A DNA stretch of 64,000 bases from Arthrobacter sp. NicSoilC5 (GTDB lineage: Bacteria > Actinomycetota > Actinomycetes > Actinomycetales > Micrococcaceae): contig NZ_AP024660.1 in NCBI RefSeq assembly GCF_019977395.1, forward strand, positions 1,178,001-1,242,000, written 5' to 3'. A program made the translations under genes and the position numbers. Positions 17,227 through 26,095 of this stretch are shown piece by piece. Under the pieces are notes generated by a model, which saw nothing but the letters and a program-made list of their open reading frames with translations, was not told the DNA's origin and ran no database searches. Within the stretch, counting starts at the first letter, position 1. Every line of letters begins with the position of its first letter.

Positions 17227-18456
17227 ATGCATCGAGCACGGGAACTTTCCACACCCCTGGCACCTGCTCCGTGGCAGCGCACCGCGCTCGGAGCAAACCT
17301 CCTGGCCCCGGACGGCGGACTCGGAGTCACCATCTTCGAAGAGATGACCACCCTGGCCGTCCAGACGGGGGCCATCAACCTGGGACAGGGCTTCCCCGAT
17401 GAGGACGGGCCGGCGGAAATCAGGGAGGCGGCGCGGGCCGCCATTGCGGCCGGTGCCAACCAGTACGCACCGGGCAAGGGCCTTCCGGAACTCCGGGAGG
17501 CGGTGGCCGCGCACCAGGAGCGCTTTTACGGGCTGGCGCCGGACCCGGCAACGGAAGTCATCATCACTACCGGGGCTACCGAGGGCATCGCCGCCTCCTT
17601 GCTGGCGTTCGCCGGGCCGGGCGATGAAGTCCTCACGTTTGAACCGTTCTACGACTCCTACGGCGCGGTGATTGGACTCTCCGGAGCCACCCACACCACT
17701 GTCCCCCTGGCGGCCCCGGACTTCATGCCGGACCTGGCGGCGCTGGAGGCAGCCTTCAACGAACGGACGCGGGTGGTGCTGCTGAACAACCCGCACAATC
17801 CCACGGGAGCCGTTTTTCCGCCGGCAATCCTGCAGCGGGTGGTGGATCTTGCGGCCAGGCACGGCAGCATGATCATCACCGACGAGGTGTACGAGCACCT
17901 CACCTTCGGCGTGAGCCATACCCCCGTGGCCACTCTTCCGGGCGCCGCTGACCGGACCATCACCATTTCCTCCGCCGGCAAGACGTTTTCCCTCACCGGC
18001 TGGAAGATCGGCTGGCTGAGCGGCCCCGGGGAACTGGTCGCGGCGGTCCGGACGGTAAAGCAGTTCCTCACCTACAGTTCCGGCACCCCCTTCCAGGCAG
18101 CGATCGCCCGGGGACTGGCCCTGCCGGATGGCTTCTACACCGGCATCGCCTCTGCTTTGGAGCAGAAGCGGGACATTCTCAGCGCGGGGCTCCGGGCTGC
18201 CGGCTTTGACGTCTTTTCTCCGCAGGGAACCTACTTCGTCAATGTGGATACAGCCCCGCTGGGCATCACGGACGCGCTGGACCTGGCCCGGCGCCTGCCG
18301 GCACTGGTGGGGGTCGCCGCCATCCCTGTTCCGGTCTTCTGCCACCCGGAAGGCGCGGAACGGACACGAAGCCTGCTCCGCTTTGCCTTCTGCAAGAGGA
18401 CCGAAGTCCTGGAGGAGGCCGCCGAGCGGCTGGCAACCCTGCGCGGCAGGCTCTGA
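17227..18456 (+). CDS. PLP-dependent class I/II aminotransferase
   Basis: Fold-type I aminotransferase of 409 residues, related to the kynurenine/methionine/DapC group; the exact substrate is not clear from sequence. Visible motifs: INLGQGFPDEDGP near the N-terminus, LLNNPHNPTG, DEVYEHL with the PLP-binding Asp/Tyr, and SSAGKTFSLTGWK with the Schiff-base lysine. ATG 17227 is preceded by TACCAT 6 nt upstream, supporting a leaderless start; the frame is open further upstream across coaD, with ATG 17200 as the alternative. The stop overlaps the ATG of the next gene (TGATG... overlap of one base). Confidence 0.9.
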   Translation: MHRARELSTPLAPAPWQRTALGANLLAPDGGLGVTIFEEMTTLAVQTGAINLGQGFPDEDGPAEIREAARAAIAAGANQYAPGKGLPELREAVAAHQERFYGLAPDPATEVIITTGATEGIAASLLAFAGPGDEVLTFEPFYDSYGAVIGLSGATHTTVPLAAPDFMPDLAALEAAFNERTRVVLLNNPHNPTGAVFPPAILQRVVDLAARHGSMIITDEVYEHLTFGVSHTPVATLPGAADRTITISSAGKTFSLTGWKIGWLSGPGELVAAVRTVKQFLTYSSGTPFQAAIARGLALPDGFYTGIASALEQKRDILSAGLRAAGFDVFSPQGTYFVNVDTAPLGITDALDLARRLPALVGVAAIPVPVFCHPEGAERTRSLLRFAFCKRTEVLEEAAERLATLRGRL

Positions 18457-19244
18457 TGTCCGGCCGCGGCGGCAGTGGCGCCAGCCGCTTCCTGCGGACC
18501 ACCGGCCAGCACGCCACGATCGAACCCGACGCCTTTACCGATGGCGGTTACGTCCTGCGCATCGGCGGCGCCGAACAGTCACACGTCAACCTTGACCGGC
18601 CGGAAGACATCTTCTACGAGTACCTGCGCCGGATCGGGCACCTGGTGGATCTGGCGGCACCGGCCGGGGAACCGATCAGGGCGCTCCACCTGGGGGCAGG
18701 GGCTCTGACGCTGGCGCGGTACATCCAGGCGACCCGTCCGGGCTCGACCCAGTACGCGGTGGAGCTGGAACGTGAACTGCTGGACTTTGTCCTGCGGCAC
18801 CTTCCGATGCCCGAGGGGACAAACCTGACCACCGTCATCGGCGATGCCCGCGAAGCACTCGGTGCGCTTGACCCGCGCCTCACGTTCGACGTCGTGATCC
18901 TCGACATCTTCTCCGGCCCGGAGGCACCGGCGCACATCGCCAACAGCGGTTTTTACCGCGAGGCCGGGGAGCGCCTGGGCCCGGAAGGGCTCCTGATCGT
19001 GAATGTGGGTGACGAGCCGGCGCTCACGCTCGTCAGGAGCCAGGTGGCGGCGATGCGCGGGGCCATGGCCGATGTGGGCGCCGTTGCCGAGGCCGGCATG
19101 TTCCAGGGCAGGTATCCGGGAAACATCATCCTTGCGGGGACCCAGGGCCCTTGGCCGGAATCGTGGACAGCTGAGCTGACATCGCGGGGCCCCCACCCCG
19201 CAAGGGTCCTGGCCGGAGTGGACCTGGACCCTTTCTCGGCCTAG
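18456..19244 (+). CDS. Spermidine synthase-like (class I methyltransferase fold) protein
   Basis: Protein of 262 residues with a Rossmann methyltransferase fold of the spermidine/spermine-synthase type. Motif I reads LHLGAGALTLARY, an acidic residue ending the second strand is in YAVELERE, and VVILDIFSG follows at the fourth strand. It lacks a clear polyamine-binding YHE-type signature, so a true aminopropyltransferase activity is doubtful. It overlaps the aminotransferase stop by one base and converges on rsmD with a 4-bp overlap of stops, leaving no room for a terminator. Confidence 0.75.
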   Translation: MSGRGGSGASRFLRTTGQHATIEPDAFTDGGYVLRIGGAEQSHVNLDRPEDIFYEYLRRIGHLVDLAAPAGEPIRALHLGAGALTLARYIQATRPGSTQYAVELERELLDFVLRHLPMPEGTNLTTVIGDAREALGALDPRLTFDVVILDIFSGPEAPAHIANSGFYREAGERLGPEGLLIVNVGDEPALTLVRSQVAAMRGAMADVGAVAEAGMFQGRYPGNIILAGTQGPWPESWTAELTSRGPHPARVLAGVDLDPFSA

Positions 19245-19894
19245 GCGCCCGGGGACTCAGCCCCGTCAGCGTCAGCCAGGTCACCGTCAGCCAAGTCACC
19301 GGGGGCGATGGCGTCGGGAACAAACGGCTCCGCGAACCACAGCCTGGTCTCCCCGTATTTCTTTTCGGCGAACCTGGTCATCCCCTCGGGCCAGCCCGGT
19401 TCCGGTGACCGCGAGGAGCGTTCCACCACCACCACGGCTCCGGGGCCCAGGTGGACCGCGAGCTTCTGCAGCACCGCCGACAGCGTGCCGTCCTCCAGCG
19501 GATACGGCGGGTCCAGGAACACCAGGTCCCAGGCAGCCGTTGCCGCCGCGCGGTCAAGGAACGGCTCCACCTTGGAGCGGTGGACGGTTACGGTTTTCTG
19601 GCCCAGCACTCCATTGATGAGGTCAGCGTTGCGCTGGCACACGGCGCTGGCCTTGGCGTCCGACTCGACCAGGTCCACCGCCCGCGCTCCCCTGCTGCCG
19701 CTTTCCACGCCCAGGGCACCGGAACCGGCATAAAGATCCAGCACCCGGGCGCCGGCGATCACGTCGAAGGCATCGAGGCGGGAAAAGAGCGCTTCCTTGA
19801 CCCGGTCCGTCGTAGGCCGGGTCAACGATCCTGGAACAGCTGCCAGCGGTGTGCCGCCGGCGGACCCGGAGATGATCCGCGTCACGGCGCCCAC
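19241..19894 (-). CDS. rsmD: 16S rRNA (guanine(966)-N(2))-methyltransferase RsmD
   Basis: Methylates G966 of 16S rRNA. The 217-residue protein shows SAM motif LDLYAGSGALGVES, the upstream RPTTDRVKEALF segment typical of RsmD, and the amino-methylase motif DPPYP. GTG 19894 is taken as start; GTG 19885 is an alternative. The last residues contain an imperfect short repeat (GDLADGDLADAD) encoded by a DNA direct repeat around 19270-19305, giving an acidic tail beyond the usual family end. It lies 33 nt downstream of recG, a common pairing. Confidence 0.94.
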   Translation of the reverse strand: MGAVTRIISGSAGGTPLAAVPGSLTRPTTDRVKEALFSRLDAFDVIAGARVLDLYAGSGALGVESGSRGARAVDLVESDAKASAVCQRNADLINGVLGQKTVTVHRSKVEPFLDRAAATAAWDLVFLDPPYPLEDGTLSAVLQKLAVHLGPGAVVVVERSSRSPEPGWPEGMTRFAEKKYGETRLWFAEPFVPDAIAPGDLADGDLADADGAESPGA

Positions 19895-19927
19895 CGCGAT
19901 CCGGCGGCGCCCGGTGCGCCCTCGTTG

Positions 19928-22198
19928 CTAACCGCGTTCAAGGAACGCCTCCTTCTCGGGGTTGAGGTACTGCTCAATGGCATCGGCGAGGCCGGGGTGG
20001 CCGGCCAGCAGCGGGTCACCGCCGACGATTGCCTGGGCGTCGTCCCTGGCCCGGGCTATTACGTCTTCGTGTTCGAGGACCCGCAGCAGCTTCAGGGTGG
20101 ACCGGCCGCCGGACTGGGAAGCACCAAGGATATCGCCCTCGCGCCGCAGCTTGAGGTCTTCCTGCGACAGGACGAAACCGTCAGTGGTTGCAGCCACGGC
20201 CTCCAGCCGCCTCCGACTGGGGTGGCCGGGTTCAAGGGCGGTGACCAACAGGCAGGTTCCGGGCAGCCCGCCGCGGCCCACCCGCCCGCGAAGCTGGTGC
20301 AGCTGGGAGATCCCGAACCTGTCGGCGTCCAGGATCACCATCAGGGTGGCGTTGTGCACATCCACCCCCACCTCGATCACGGTGGTGGAGACGAGCAGTT
20401 TGATGCGGTTGGCGGTGAACCCGGCCATGGTGTCCGTTTTCACCTCGGGGTCCTGGCGCCCGTGAAGGGGCGCCAGCGGAACCCCCGCCAGTGAGGGCTC
20501 AGCCAGCAGGTGGTCCACGACGGCGGTGACGGACGCCAGTTCCCTGGCCTCCTCCGCCTCCACCCCCGGTGGTGCGGCCTCCCCGGGGCTGAAGTCGCCG
20601 TCGTCGTCCGTTCCGATCTTGGGACAGACCACGTACACCTGGTGGCCGGCGTCGATCTCCTCCCGGGCGCGCGCCCAGATCCGTCCCGCCCAGGCGGGGT
20701 TCTCGGCGAGGCCCACGAGATGGGTGGTGATGGGGGCCCTGCCCTTGGGCAGTTCATCGAGGGTGGAGGTTTCGAGGTCACCGAACACGGTCATTGCCAC
20801 GGTGCGCGGAATAGGGGTGGCGGTCATGACCAGCAGATGCGGCGGCTTCCGGGCCTTGGCCCGCAGTGCATCGCGCTGTTCCACTCCGAAGCGGTGCTGC
20901 TCGTCCACCACGATCAGGCCCAGGTCGTAGAACGAGACGTTGTCGCTGAGGAGCGCGTGGGTGCCGATGATGATCCCGGCCGTCCCTGAGGCCGCATCCA
21001 GCATGGCTTGCTTCCGTGCCGCCGTGGGCATGGACCCGGTCAACAGGGTGACCTGGACGGACGGCCCGTTGCCTCCGGCCAGGCCGCCCAGGAGTCCGTC
21101 GCTGGACAGCGGACCCAGCGTGCGGCGGATGGAGTCGTAATGCTGGGCTGCGAGCACTTCGGTGGGGGCCAGGAGCGCGGCCTGGCCGCCGGCGTCCACC
21201 ACCTGGAGCATGGCCCGCAACGCCACGACGGTCTTTCCGGAGCCCACTTCGCCCTGGAGCAGCCGGTTCATCGGCGTGTCCTGCGCCAGCTCCCCGGCGA
21301 GGGTCCTGCCGACGGCGGCCTGGCCGGCCGTGAGGGTAAAGGGCAGCGCCTGGTCGAAGGCAGCCAGGATGCCTTCGCCGACAGGGCGCCGGGCGGTGGC
21401 TTCCTCCGCGGCGAGCTGGGCCCGGCGCCGGGCAAGCGCTGACTGCAGCACCAGGGCTTCCTGGTAACGGAACCGGTCGCGGGCACGCTTCCAGTCGGCG
21501 GCGGTTTCAGGCACGTGGATGAGTCGGTAGGCGTCGGCCACGGGCAGGAAGTTTTCCCTGGCCGCGACCAGCGGGGGCACCGGGTCCGGCACCCCGCCCA
21601 GGTCCGAGGTCTCAAGCAGCGTGGCGATCACCTTCTGGATCTTCCAGCTGGGCAGCTTGGCCGTGGCCGGATAGACCGGGATGGGCATGGCCGCAAGTTT
21701 CTCGGGGTCCTGGCCCCCATCGCTGAAGGGATCCTCGTCCAGGAGCTGGAAGTCCGGGTTGGTGAGCCCAAGCTTCCCTTTGAAGCTGGTGACCCTGCCC
21801 GAAAACAGGGCGCGGCGTCCCTGCAGGAGTTCGTTTTTCGCCTTGAACCCGTTGAAGAAGCTGATTTTGAGGGTCCCCGGAACTTTTCCGGTGTAATCGC
21901 GGCCACCCACCAGACGAAGCCCCTGCTGCCCGTCGTCATCGGAAACGATGACGTCGGTGATGGTCCCGCGCCGTGCCTGCATATGCCGGGTGCTGCTGGA
22001 CAGAACCCTGGCAATAAGGGTGACGTCCTCATCCAGCGGCAGCTCCGTGATGGGGGTCAGCTCACCGCGGCTCATGTAGCGGCGCGGGAAGTAGTTGAGG
22101 AGGCCCTGCACGGTGGTTATGCCGAGATGTTTCTCAATGACTGCCGCCGAACGCTTCCCGATCCGCCGCTCCAGGGCCAGTTCCAGCTCAGCGTTCAT
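19928..22198 (-). CDS. recG: ATP-dependent DNA helicase RecG
   Basis: Branch-migration helicase that rescues stalled forks and processes Holliday junctions. The 756-residue protein has the N-terminal wedge/OB region (to about 230), helicase motif I GEVGSGKT, the DEQH box in VVDEQHRFG, motif III MTATPIPRT and motif VI QLRGRVGRG. ATG 22198 overlaps the end of the DAK2 gene by 11 nt, so the two are coupled. Identity is certain. Confidence 0.97.
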   Translation of the reverse strand: MNAELELALERRIGKRSAAVIEKHLGITTVQGLLNYFPRRYMSRGELTPITELPLDEDVTLIARVLSSSTRHMQARRGTITDVIVSDDDGQQGLRLVGGRDYTGKVPGTLKISFFNGFKAKNELLQGRRALFSGRVTSFKGKLGLTNPDFQLLDEDPFSDGGQDPEKLAAMPIPVYPATAKLPSWKIQKVIATLLETSDLGGVPDPVPPLVAARENFLPVADAYRLIHVPETAADWKRARDRFRYQEALVLQSALARRRAQLAAEEATARRPVGEGILAAFDQALPFTLTAGQAAVGRTLAGELAQDTPMNRLLQGEVGSGKTVVALRAMLQVVDAGGQAALLAPTEVLAAQHYDSIRRTLGPLSSDGLLGGLAGGNGPSVQVTLLTGSMPTAARKQAMLDAASGTAGIIIGTHALLSDNVSFYDLGLIVVDEQHRFGVEQRDALRAKARKPPHLLVMTATPIPRTVAMTVFGDLETSTLDELPKGRAPITTHLVGLAENPAWAGRIWARAREEIDAGHQVYVVCPKIGTDDDGDFSPGEAAPPGVEAEEARELASVTAVVDHLLAEPSLAGVPLAPLHGRQDPEVKTDTMAGFTANRIKLLVSTTVIEVGVDVHNATLMVILDADRFGISQLHQLRGRVGRGGLPGTCLLVTALEPGHPSRRRLEAVAATTDGFVLSQEDLKLRREGDILGASQSGGRSTLKLLRVLEHEDVIARARDDAQAIVGGDPLLAGHPGLADAIEQYLNPEKEAFLERG

Positions 22199-23207
22199 GC
22201 CCGCCGGTGTTCACCGCATCGGCATCAGGATCCCTGGGCAGCGCCAGTTCGCTGATGGTGATCTGGGAGGGCTCGCCCAGGGACCGGATGATTGCTGCAG
22301 CCGGAGCAGCGTCCGGCACGTGCACGTGGACCCGCCACCTGTAGTTCCCTTCGGCGTCCGGCCCGTTGCCAACCTGGCTCATGATCACGGACTCGCCAAT
22401 CTCGTCCAGCCGCTGCCGGAGGGTTGCGGCGTTCAAGGGCGAAAGGCTGATGGTGCACATGACTTCCACGCCGTCGTCGTCCGGCATGGAGGTGTGGATG
22501 TGAGGATCGGAGACATCGTAGCCGTGCAGGCCGTCCAGGAGCTCGCCCTGCAGTTCCTGCCCCATGACGGCTGAGCGGAGGCAGTCGAGGATCAACAGCA
22601 TCCCCACGCCACCGGCATCCACCACCCGGGCAGACTGGAGTGCATCAAGCTGCTCCTCGGTGTGGATCACGGCAGCCAGGGCTCCCTCCACGGCTGCGTC
22701 CAGCGCCAGGCCCAGGGCGTGGTTGCTGTCATCGCCGTCCTGGCCGGCGTCGACGGCCCCAGCCGCACGGGCTGCCGCCTCCATCACCGAAAGCATGGTT
22801 CCCGGAACGGGATCACTCAGCGCAGACCAGGCGCGGATCTGGGCACGGTTCAGGGCTGCCGACAGGAGGGTGGACGTCAGCCGGGTGTGCCCGGCCAGTG
22901 GCTCGGCGGCTGCGCACAGGAAGACGGAAAAGAGGGTTCCGGAATTTCCCCTGGCCTCCTCCATGGCTGCCTGCCCGGCCTTGGAAAGAACTTCCCCGAC
23001 GTCCACAGGGGCCGGCTGGTCCGCGTCCAGCACCAGCGACCGGGCGGCAGCGCGGACCGTGAGGTAGAGGTTGGTGCCGGTATCGCCGTCAGCGACCGGG
23101 AAGATGTTGATGGCGTTGAGCCGGTCGCTGTGGTTTCCCAGGGCAGTTTCAGCCTTGCCCAGCCACCTCTTCATCGCCAGCGCGTTGGCGGCAACCTTAG
23201 TGTGCAA
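22188..23207 (-). CDS. DAK2 (DhaL-like) domain protein
   Basis: 339-residue protein related to the DhaL/FakA nucleotide-binding domain of dihydroxyacetone and fatty-acid kinases. The Mg-ADP motif ADGDTGTN is at 39-46 and a glycine/asparagine motif EARGNSG follows near residue 85-91. The second half (DUF1949/DegV-type region of FakA is not evident) ends with a domain containing GNGPDAEGNYRWRVHVH. The start TTG 23207 overlaps the thiL stop region; ATG 23174 is a shorter alternative, but residues before it (VAANALAMKRW) align with other family members. Possible fatty acid kinase subunit, unproven. Confidence 0.8.
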   Translation of the reverse strand: MHTKVAANALAMKRWLGKAETALGNHSDRLNAINIFPVADGDTGTNLYLTVRAAARSLVLDADQPAPVDVGEVLSKAGQAAMEEARGNSGTLFSVFLCAAAEPLAGHTRLTSTLLSAALNRAQIRAWSALSDPVPGTMLSVMEAAARAAGAVDAGQDGDDSNHALGLALDAAVEGALAAVIHTEEQLDALQSARVVDAGGVGMLLILDCLRSAVMGQELQGELLDGLHGYDVSDPHIHTSMPDDDGVEVMCTISLSPLNAATLRQRLDEIGESVIMSQVGNGPDAEGNYRWRVHVHVPDAAPAAAIIRSLGEPSQITISELALPRDPDADAVNTGGHER

Positions 23208-24243
23208 AGTGATCCCATCCCCCGGTGTCCGCGGCCCGGCCAGCTATCAGGACACCCGGGCCTTCGTCGGTGCCGAGTGCATGTACCGAGCCTATCGCAG
23301 TGAATCCGGGTGGCAGCTGAACGCCGGCCGGGAATGTGGCCAGCAGCCCGTGGTCCTCCCCGCCGCCCAGGACCCACGGTGCGGCATCTGCTCCCAGCCG
23401 CGCCGCGGCGGGGCCCAACAGGTCCGCCAACTGGGTAAGACGCGCTGGATCGAGGGCCACCGCGACATGGCTGGCCGTGGCCAGCCGCTTCCCGTCGCGC
23501 AGGAGTCCGTCCGAGATGTCCAGCATCGCCGTTGCACCTGCAGCGCGGGCTGCCGGGCCGGCTTCCAACGGCGGCCGCGGACGGCACTGCAGGTCGACAA
23601 AGGCCTGCTCTGCGGGTGTAAGGGAGTCCAGCGGCACGCCCGATTCGAGCAGGGCCAGGCCCGCCGCCGCGTGGCCGACGGTTCCGGCCAGTGCGAGGAT
23701 GTCCCCGGGCCGTGCGCCGGACCTGAGGACGGGCCGCCCGCCGTCAAGGTTTCCCAGGACCGCGGCGGTCACCGAAATTTCCCGGCCCCGGCCAAGGTCG
23801 CCACCCGCCACGGAACAGTGGACTGCCCCGAGTTCCCGGATTCCGGCCCTCAGCCCGTCCGCCAGGTCCTCCACCCAGCGGACCGGCGTGTCAACGGGAA
23901 GCGTGAGGCTGACCACGATGGACGTGGCATGCGCGCCCATGGCGTTGATGTCGCTAAGGTTCTGCGCCGCGGCCTTCCAGCCGACGTCGAAACCGGTGGT
24001 GCGGTAGCCGTTGGGCCACAGGAGCCGGAAATCCTGGTCCTGGACCTGGGTGTCGATGCTGATGACGGTCTTCCCGTCCGGAGCCGCGACGATGGCGGCA
24101 TCATCCCCCGGGCCGAGGAGCAAGTTGGAGTTGTGGCCGCCCTCCATGCGCAGGCGCGGAAAGATCCGGGCCAGCAGGTCGGCTTCGGAAAGGCCTGCCA
24201 CGGTGGGCTGGCGGTCAACGCGGTTACGGAGGTCTTCAGGCAC
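23197..24243 (-). CDS. thiL: Thiamine-monophosphate kinase
   Basis: Phosphorylates thiamine monophosphate to the active cofactor thiamine diphosphate. 348 residues with the PurM-like ATP-binding motifs: GPGDDAAIV (44-52), SIDTQVQDQDF, LSDINAMGA and, in the C-terminal half, LDISDGLLRD. GTG 24243 has TAGCGT 6 nt upstream on the minus strand and is probably leaderless. Divergent from the DUF3515 gene; the 3' end overlaps the DAK2 start by 11 nt. Confidence 0.95.
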   Translation of the reverse strand: MPEDLRNRVDRQPTVAGLSEADLLARIFPRLRMEGGHNSNLLLGPGDDAAIVAAPDGKTVISIDTQVQDQDFRLLWPNGYRTTGFDVGWKAAAQNLSDINAMGAHATSIVVSLTLPVDTPVRWVEDLADGLRAGIRELGAVHCSVAGGDLGRGREISVTAAVLGNLDGGRPVLRSGARPGDILALAGTVGHAAAGLALLESGVPLDSLTPAEQAFVDLQCRPRPPLEAGPAARAAGATAMLDISDGLLRDGKRLATASHVAVALDPARLTQLADLLGPAAARLGADAAPWVLGGGEDHGLLATFPAGVQLPPGFTAIGSVHALGTDEGPGVLIAGRAADTGGWDHFAH

Positions 24244-24312
24244 GCCACTACGCTACCGCGCCGGGCCGACATTGTGTCCGGACGGGGACTGCGGCGGCGA
24301 TAGGCTGGAAGC
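24244..24312. promoter_or_regulatory. Divergent leaderless promoters, thiL / DUF3515
   Basis: 69-bp gap. On the minus strand TAGCGT (24250-24255) ends 6 nt before the thiL GTG; on the plus strand TAGGCT (24301-24306) ends 6 nt before ATG 24313. Neither start has a good Shine-Dalgarno sequence, so both transcripts should begin at or next to the start codon. No convincing -35 boxes. Confidence 0.55.
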
Positions 24313-24816
24313 ATGCACCATCCCCAGCTGCCCCTGTCCGCCCGCGCCGCCAGGACCGCGGCGGTTGGGGCCATTGCCGCCCTTTCACTGACTGCCTGCT
24401 CCCCCACCGTTGATGTCACCGCCGCCAAGGACGCCGCCAACCCGGCGTGTGCGCCCATGATGGTGGCCCTGCCGGATGCCATCGGCGATTCCAAACTGCG
24501 GAAGACCAACAGCCAGGCCACCGCGGCCTGGGGCGATCCGTCCCTTGTCATTCTCCGTTGCGGCGTGAACGTTCCGGGGCCGACGACCGACCGCTGCGTC
24601 ACCGTCAACGGCATTGACTGGGTGATCAAGGAAGGCGACCCGGTGTGGACGCTGACCACCTACGGCAGGGAACCCGCCACGGAGGTCCTGATGGACCCTG
24701 ACAAGATCAGCTCCGCGACAGTGCTGGCGGACTTGGCAGCAGCGGCCGGCAAGGTTCCGTCGTCCCGGAACTGCGTAGGCCAGGAGGATCTGCAGAACCT
24801 GCCCAAGAGCCAGTAA
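24313..24816 (+). CDS. DUF3515 family lipoprotein
   Basis: 167-residue exported protein with a lipobox (LTAC) ending near residue 29 after a hydrophobic signal segment, so it is predicted to be lipid-anchored outside the membrane. The remainder matches the actinobacterial DUF3515 family, with conserved cysteines around NPACAPM, LRCGV, DRCV and RNCVG that may form disulfides. Function is unknown; the neighbour thiL and ddl are regular partners of the family in actinobacterial chromosomes. ATG 24313 follows a TAGGCT box by 6 nt. Confidence 0.85.
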   Translation: MHHPQLPLSARAARTAAVGAIAALSLTACSPTVDVTAAKDAANPACAPMMVALPDAIGDSKLRKTNSQATAAWGDPSLVILRCGVNVPGPTTDRCVTVNGIDWVIKEGDPVWTLTTYGREPATEVLMDPDKISSATVLADLAAAAGKVPSSRNCVGQEDLQNLPKSQ

Positions 24817-24823
24817 CCTGCCG

Positions 24824-24940
24824 GTGGGCCCACGCCGGCAGAGTTCCCTGGCCGAAGCGGAGCGAGGTTAGGGTGCCGGTGTGTGGGCCCACGCCGGCAG
24901 GGTTCCCTGGCCGAAGCGGAGCGAGGTTAGGGTGCCGGTG
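24824..24940. repeat. Two tandem copies of a 58-bp GC-rich intergenic repeat
   Basis: Two near-identical copies lie between the convergent DUF3515 and ddl genes: 24824-24881 and 24883-24940 (period 59). They differ at one position (A/G, near 24841/24900). Each starts with the palindrome GTGGGCCCAC, continues CCGGCAG, and ends with GAGGTTAGGGTGCCGGTG. The palindromes could act as transcription stops for both genes. The repeat looks like a REP-type dispersed element, but other copies are not in this window. Confidence 0.8.
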
Positions 24941-24944
24941 GGGA

Positions 24945-26093
24945 TCAGCGGAGTCCGGTGTTGCGGTTCAGTGCCAGGTAGATCAGTTCGTCGATGAGGT
25001 CGGCGTAGCCCAATCCTGTTGCCGCCCACATCTGGGGGTACATGCTCTTGGGCGTGAAGCCGGGCATGGTGTTGATCTCATTGATGATCAATTCGCCCTC
25101 GGGAGTGTAGAAGAAGTCCACCCTGCTGAGCCCCTCGGCCCCAACTGCGTCAAAGGCGGCGGCAGCCAGCTCACGGACCCGGGAAATAGCGTCCGCAGGC
25201 ATGTCGGCCGGGCAGCTGAGGGCTGCGGCGTCATCCTCGACGTACTTGGCGTTGAAGTCGTAGAACTCGTGGGTGCCCCCGGCGACGGAGATTTCGCCGG
25301 GCATCGACGTCCGAGGCGCGTCCGTGCCCCGGCCCTCCAGGACCGCGCATTCGATTTCGCGTCCAACAATGCCGGCTTCGATCACAAGCTTGAGGTCGTG
25401 GCGGCGGGCTTCCTCGATGGCGGCGTCCAGCCCCTCGAGGGAGTCGACTTTCGAAATGCCCATCGAGGACCCCGCACGGGCCGGCTTGACGAAGACGGGG
25501 AACCCGAGGCGGTCCACCTGCTTACGCACGGCTTCGGGGTCCTTGCGCCACTGCCGGTCGGTCACCACCACATACGGGCCCACGTGCAGCCCGGCAGCTT
25601 CGAAGACCACCTTCATGTAGTGCTTGTCCATGCCGACGGCCGATGCCAGGACCCCGGCGCCGACGTAGCGCGTATCCGAGAGCTCGAGGAGACCCTGGAT
25701 GGTGCCGTCCTCGCCGAACGGGCCGTGCAGCAGCGGGAAGACCACGTCGACGGCGCCCAGTTCCTGCGGAACCTGGTTGGGCGCGGCCACGATCAGCTGG
25801 TGTTCCCCGCCGATCTCGGCCAGGGTGACGGTTTCCGACGACGGCACAACTTCCGGGAGCGATGATGCCGCCAGGGACCATTGGGCCGTCTCGGCGGGGG
25901 CGAGAACCCACTGCCCGGTCTTGGCGATCCCGATGGGGATGACCTCGTACTTGTCCTTATTGATGGCACCCAGCACACCTGCCGCCGTGACGCAGCTCAC
26001 GGCGTGCTCGCTGGAACGGCCGCCAAAAAGCACGGCAACGCGCGGCTTCTTGGTGGGGGCCGTTTGGCCTGTGGTGGGTTTGTCTTGGGACAT
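24945..26093 (-). CDS. ddl: D-alanine--D-alanine ligase
   Basis: ATP-grasp enzyme that joins two D-alanines for the peptidoglycan stem peptide. 382 residues, with VLFGGRSSEHAVS near the N-terminus, HGPFGEDGTIQG, the ATP-grasp KPARAGSSMG segment and the metal/substrate site NEINTMPGFTPKSMYP, where the motif fits a D-Ala-D-Ala rather than D-Ala-D-Lac enzyme (YP region). It begins 2 nt after the gpsA stop and is the last gene of the murA-plsC-gpsA-ddl run. Confidence 0.96.
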   Translation of the reverse strand: MSQDKPTTGQTAPTKKPRVAVLFGGRSSEHAVSCVTAAGVLGAINKDKYEVIPIGIAKTGQWVLAPAETAQWSLAASSLPEVVPSSETVTLAEIGGEHQLIVAAPNQVPQELGAVDVVFPLLHGPFGEDGTIQGLLELSDTRYVGAGVLASAVGMDKHYMKVVFEAAGLHVGPYVVVTDRQWRKDPEAVRKQVDRLGFPVFVKPARAGSSMGISKVDSLEGLDAAIEEARRHDLKLVIEAGIVGREIECAVLEGRGTDAPRTSMPGEISVAGGTHEFYDFNAKYVEDDAAALSCPADMPADAISRVRELAAAAFDAVGAEGLSRVDFFYTPEGELIINEINTMPGFTPKSMYPQMWAATGLGYADLIDELIYLALNRNTGLR

Positions 26094-26095
26094 GG

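Noticed and set aside
24824..24940. CRISPR array
   Set aside because: Only two adjacent repeat units with no spacers of uniform length and no cas genes.
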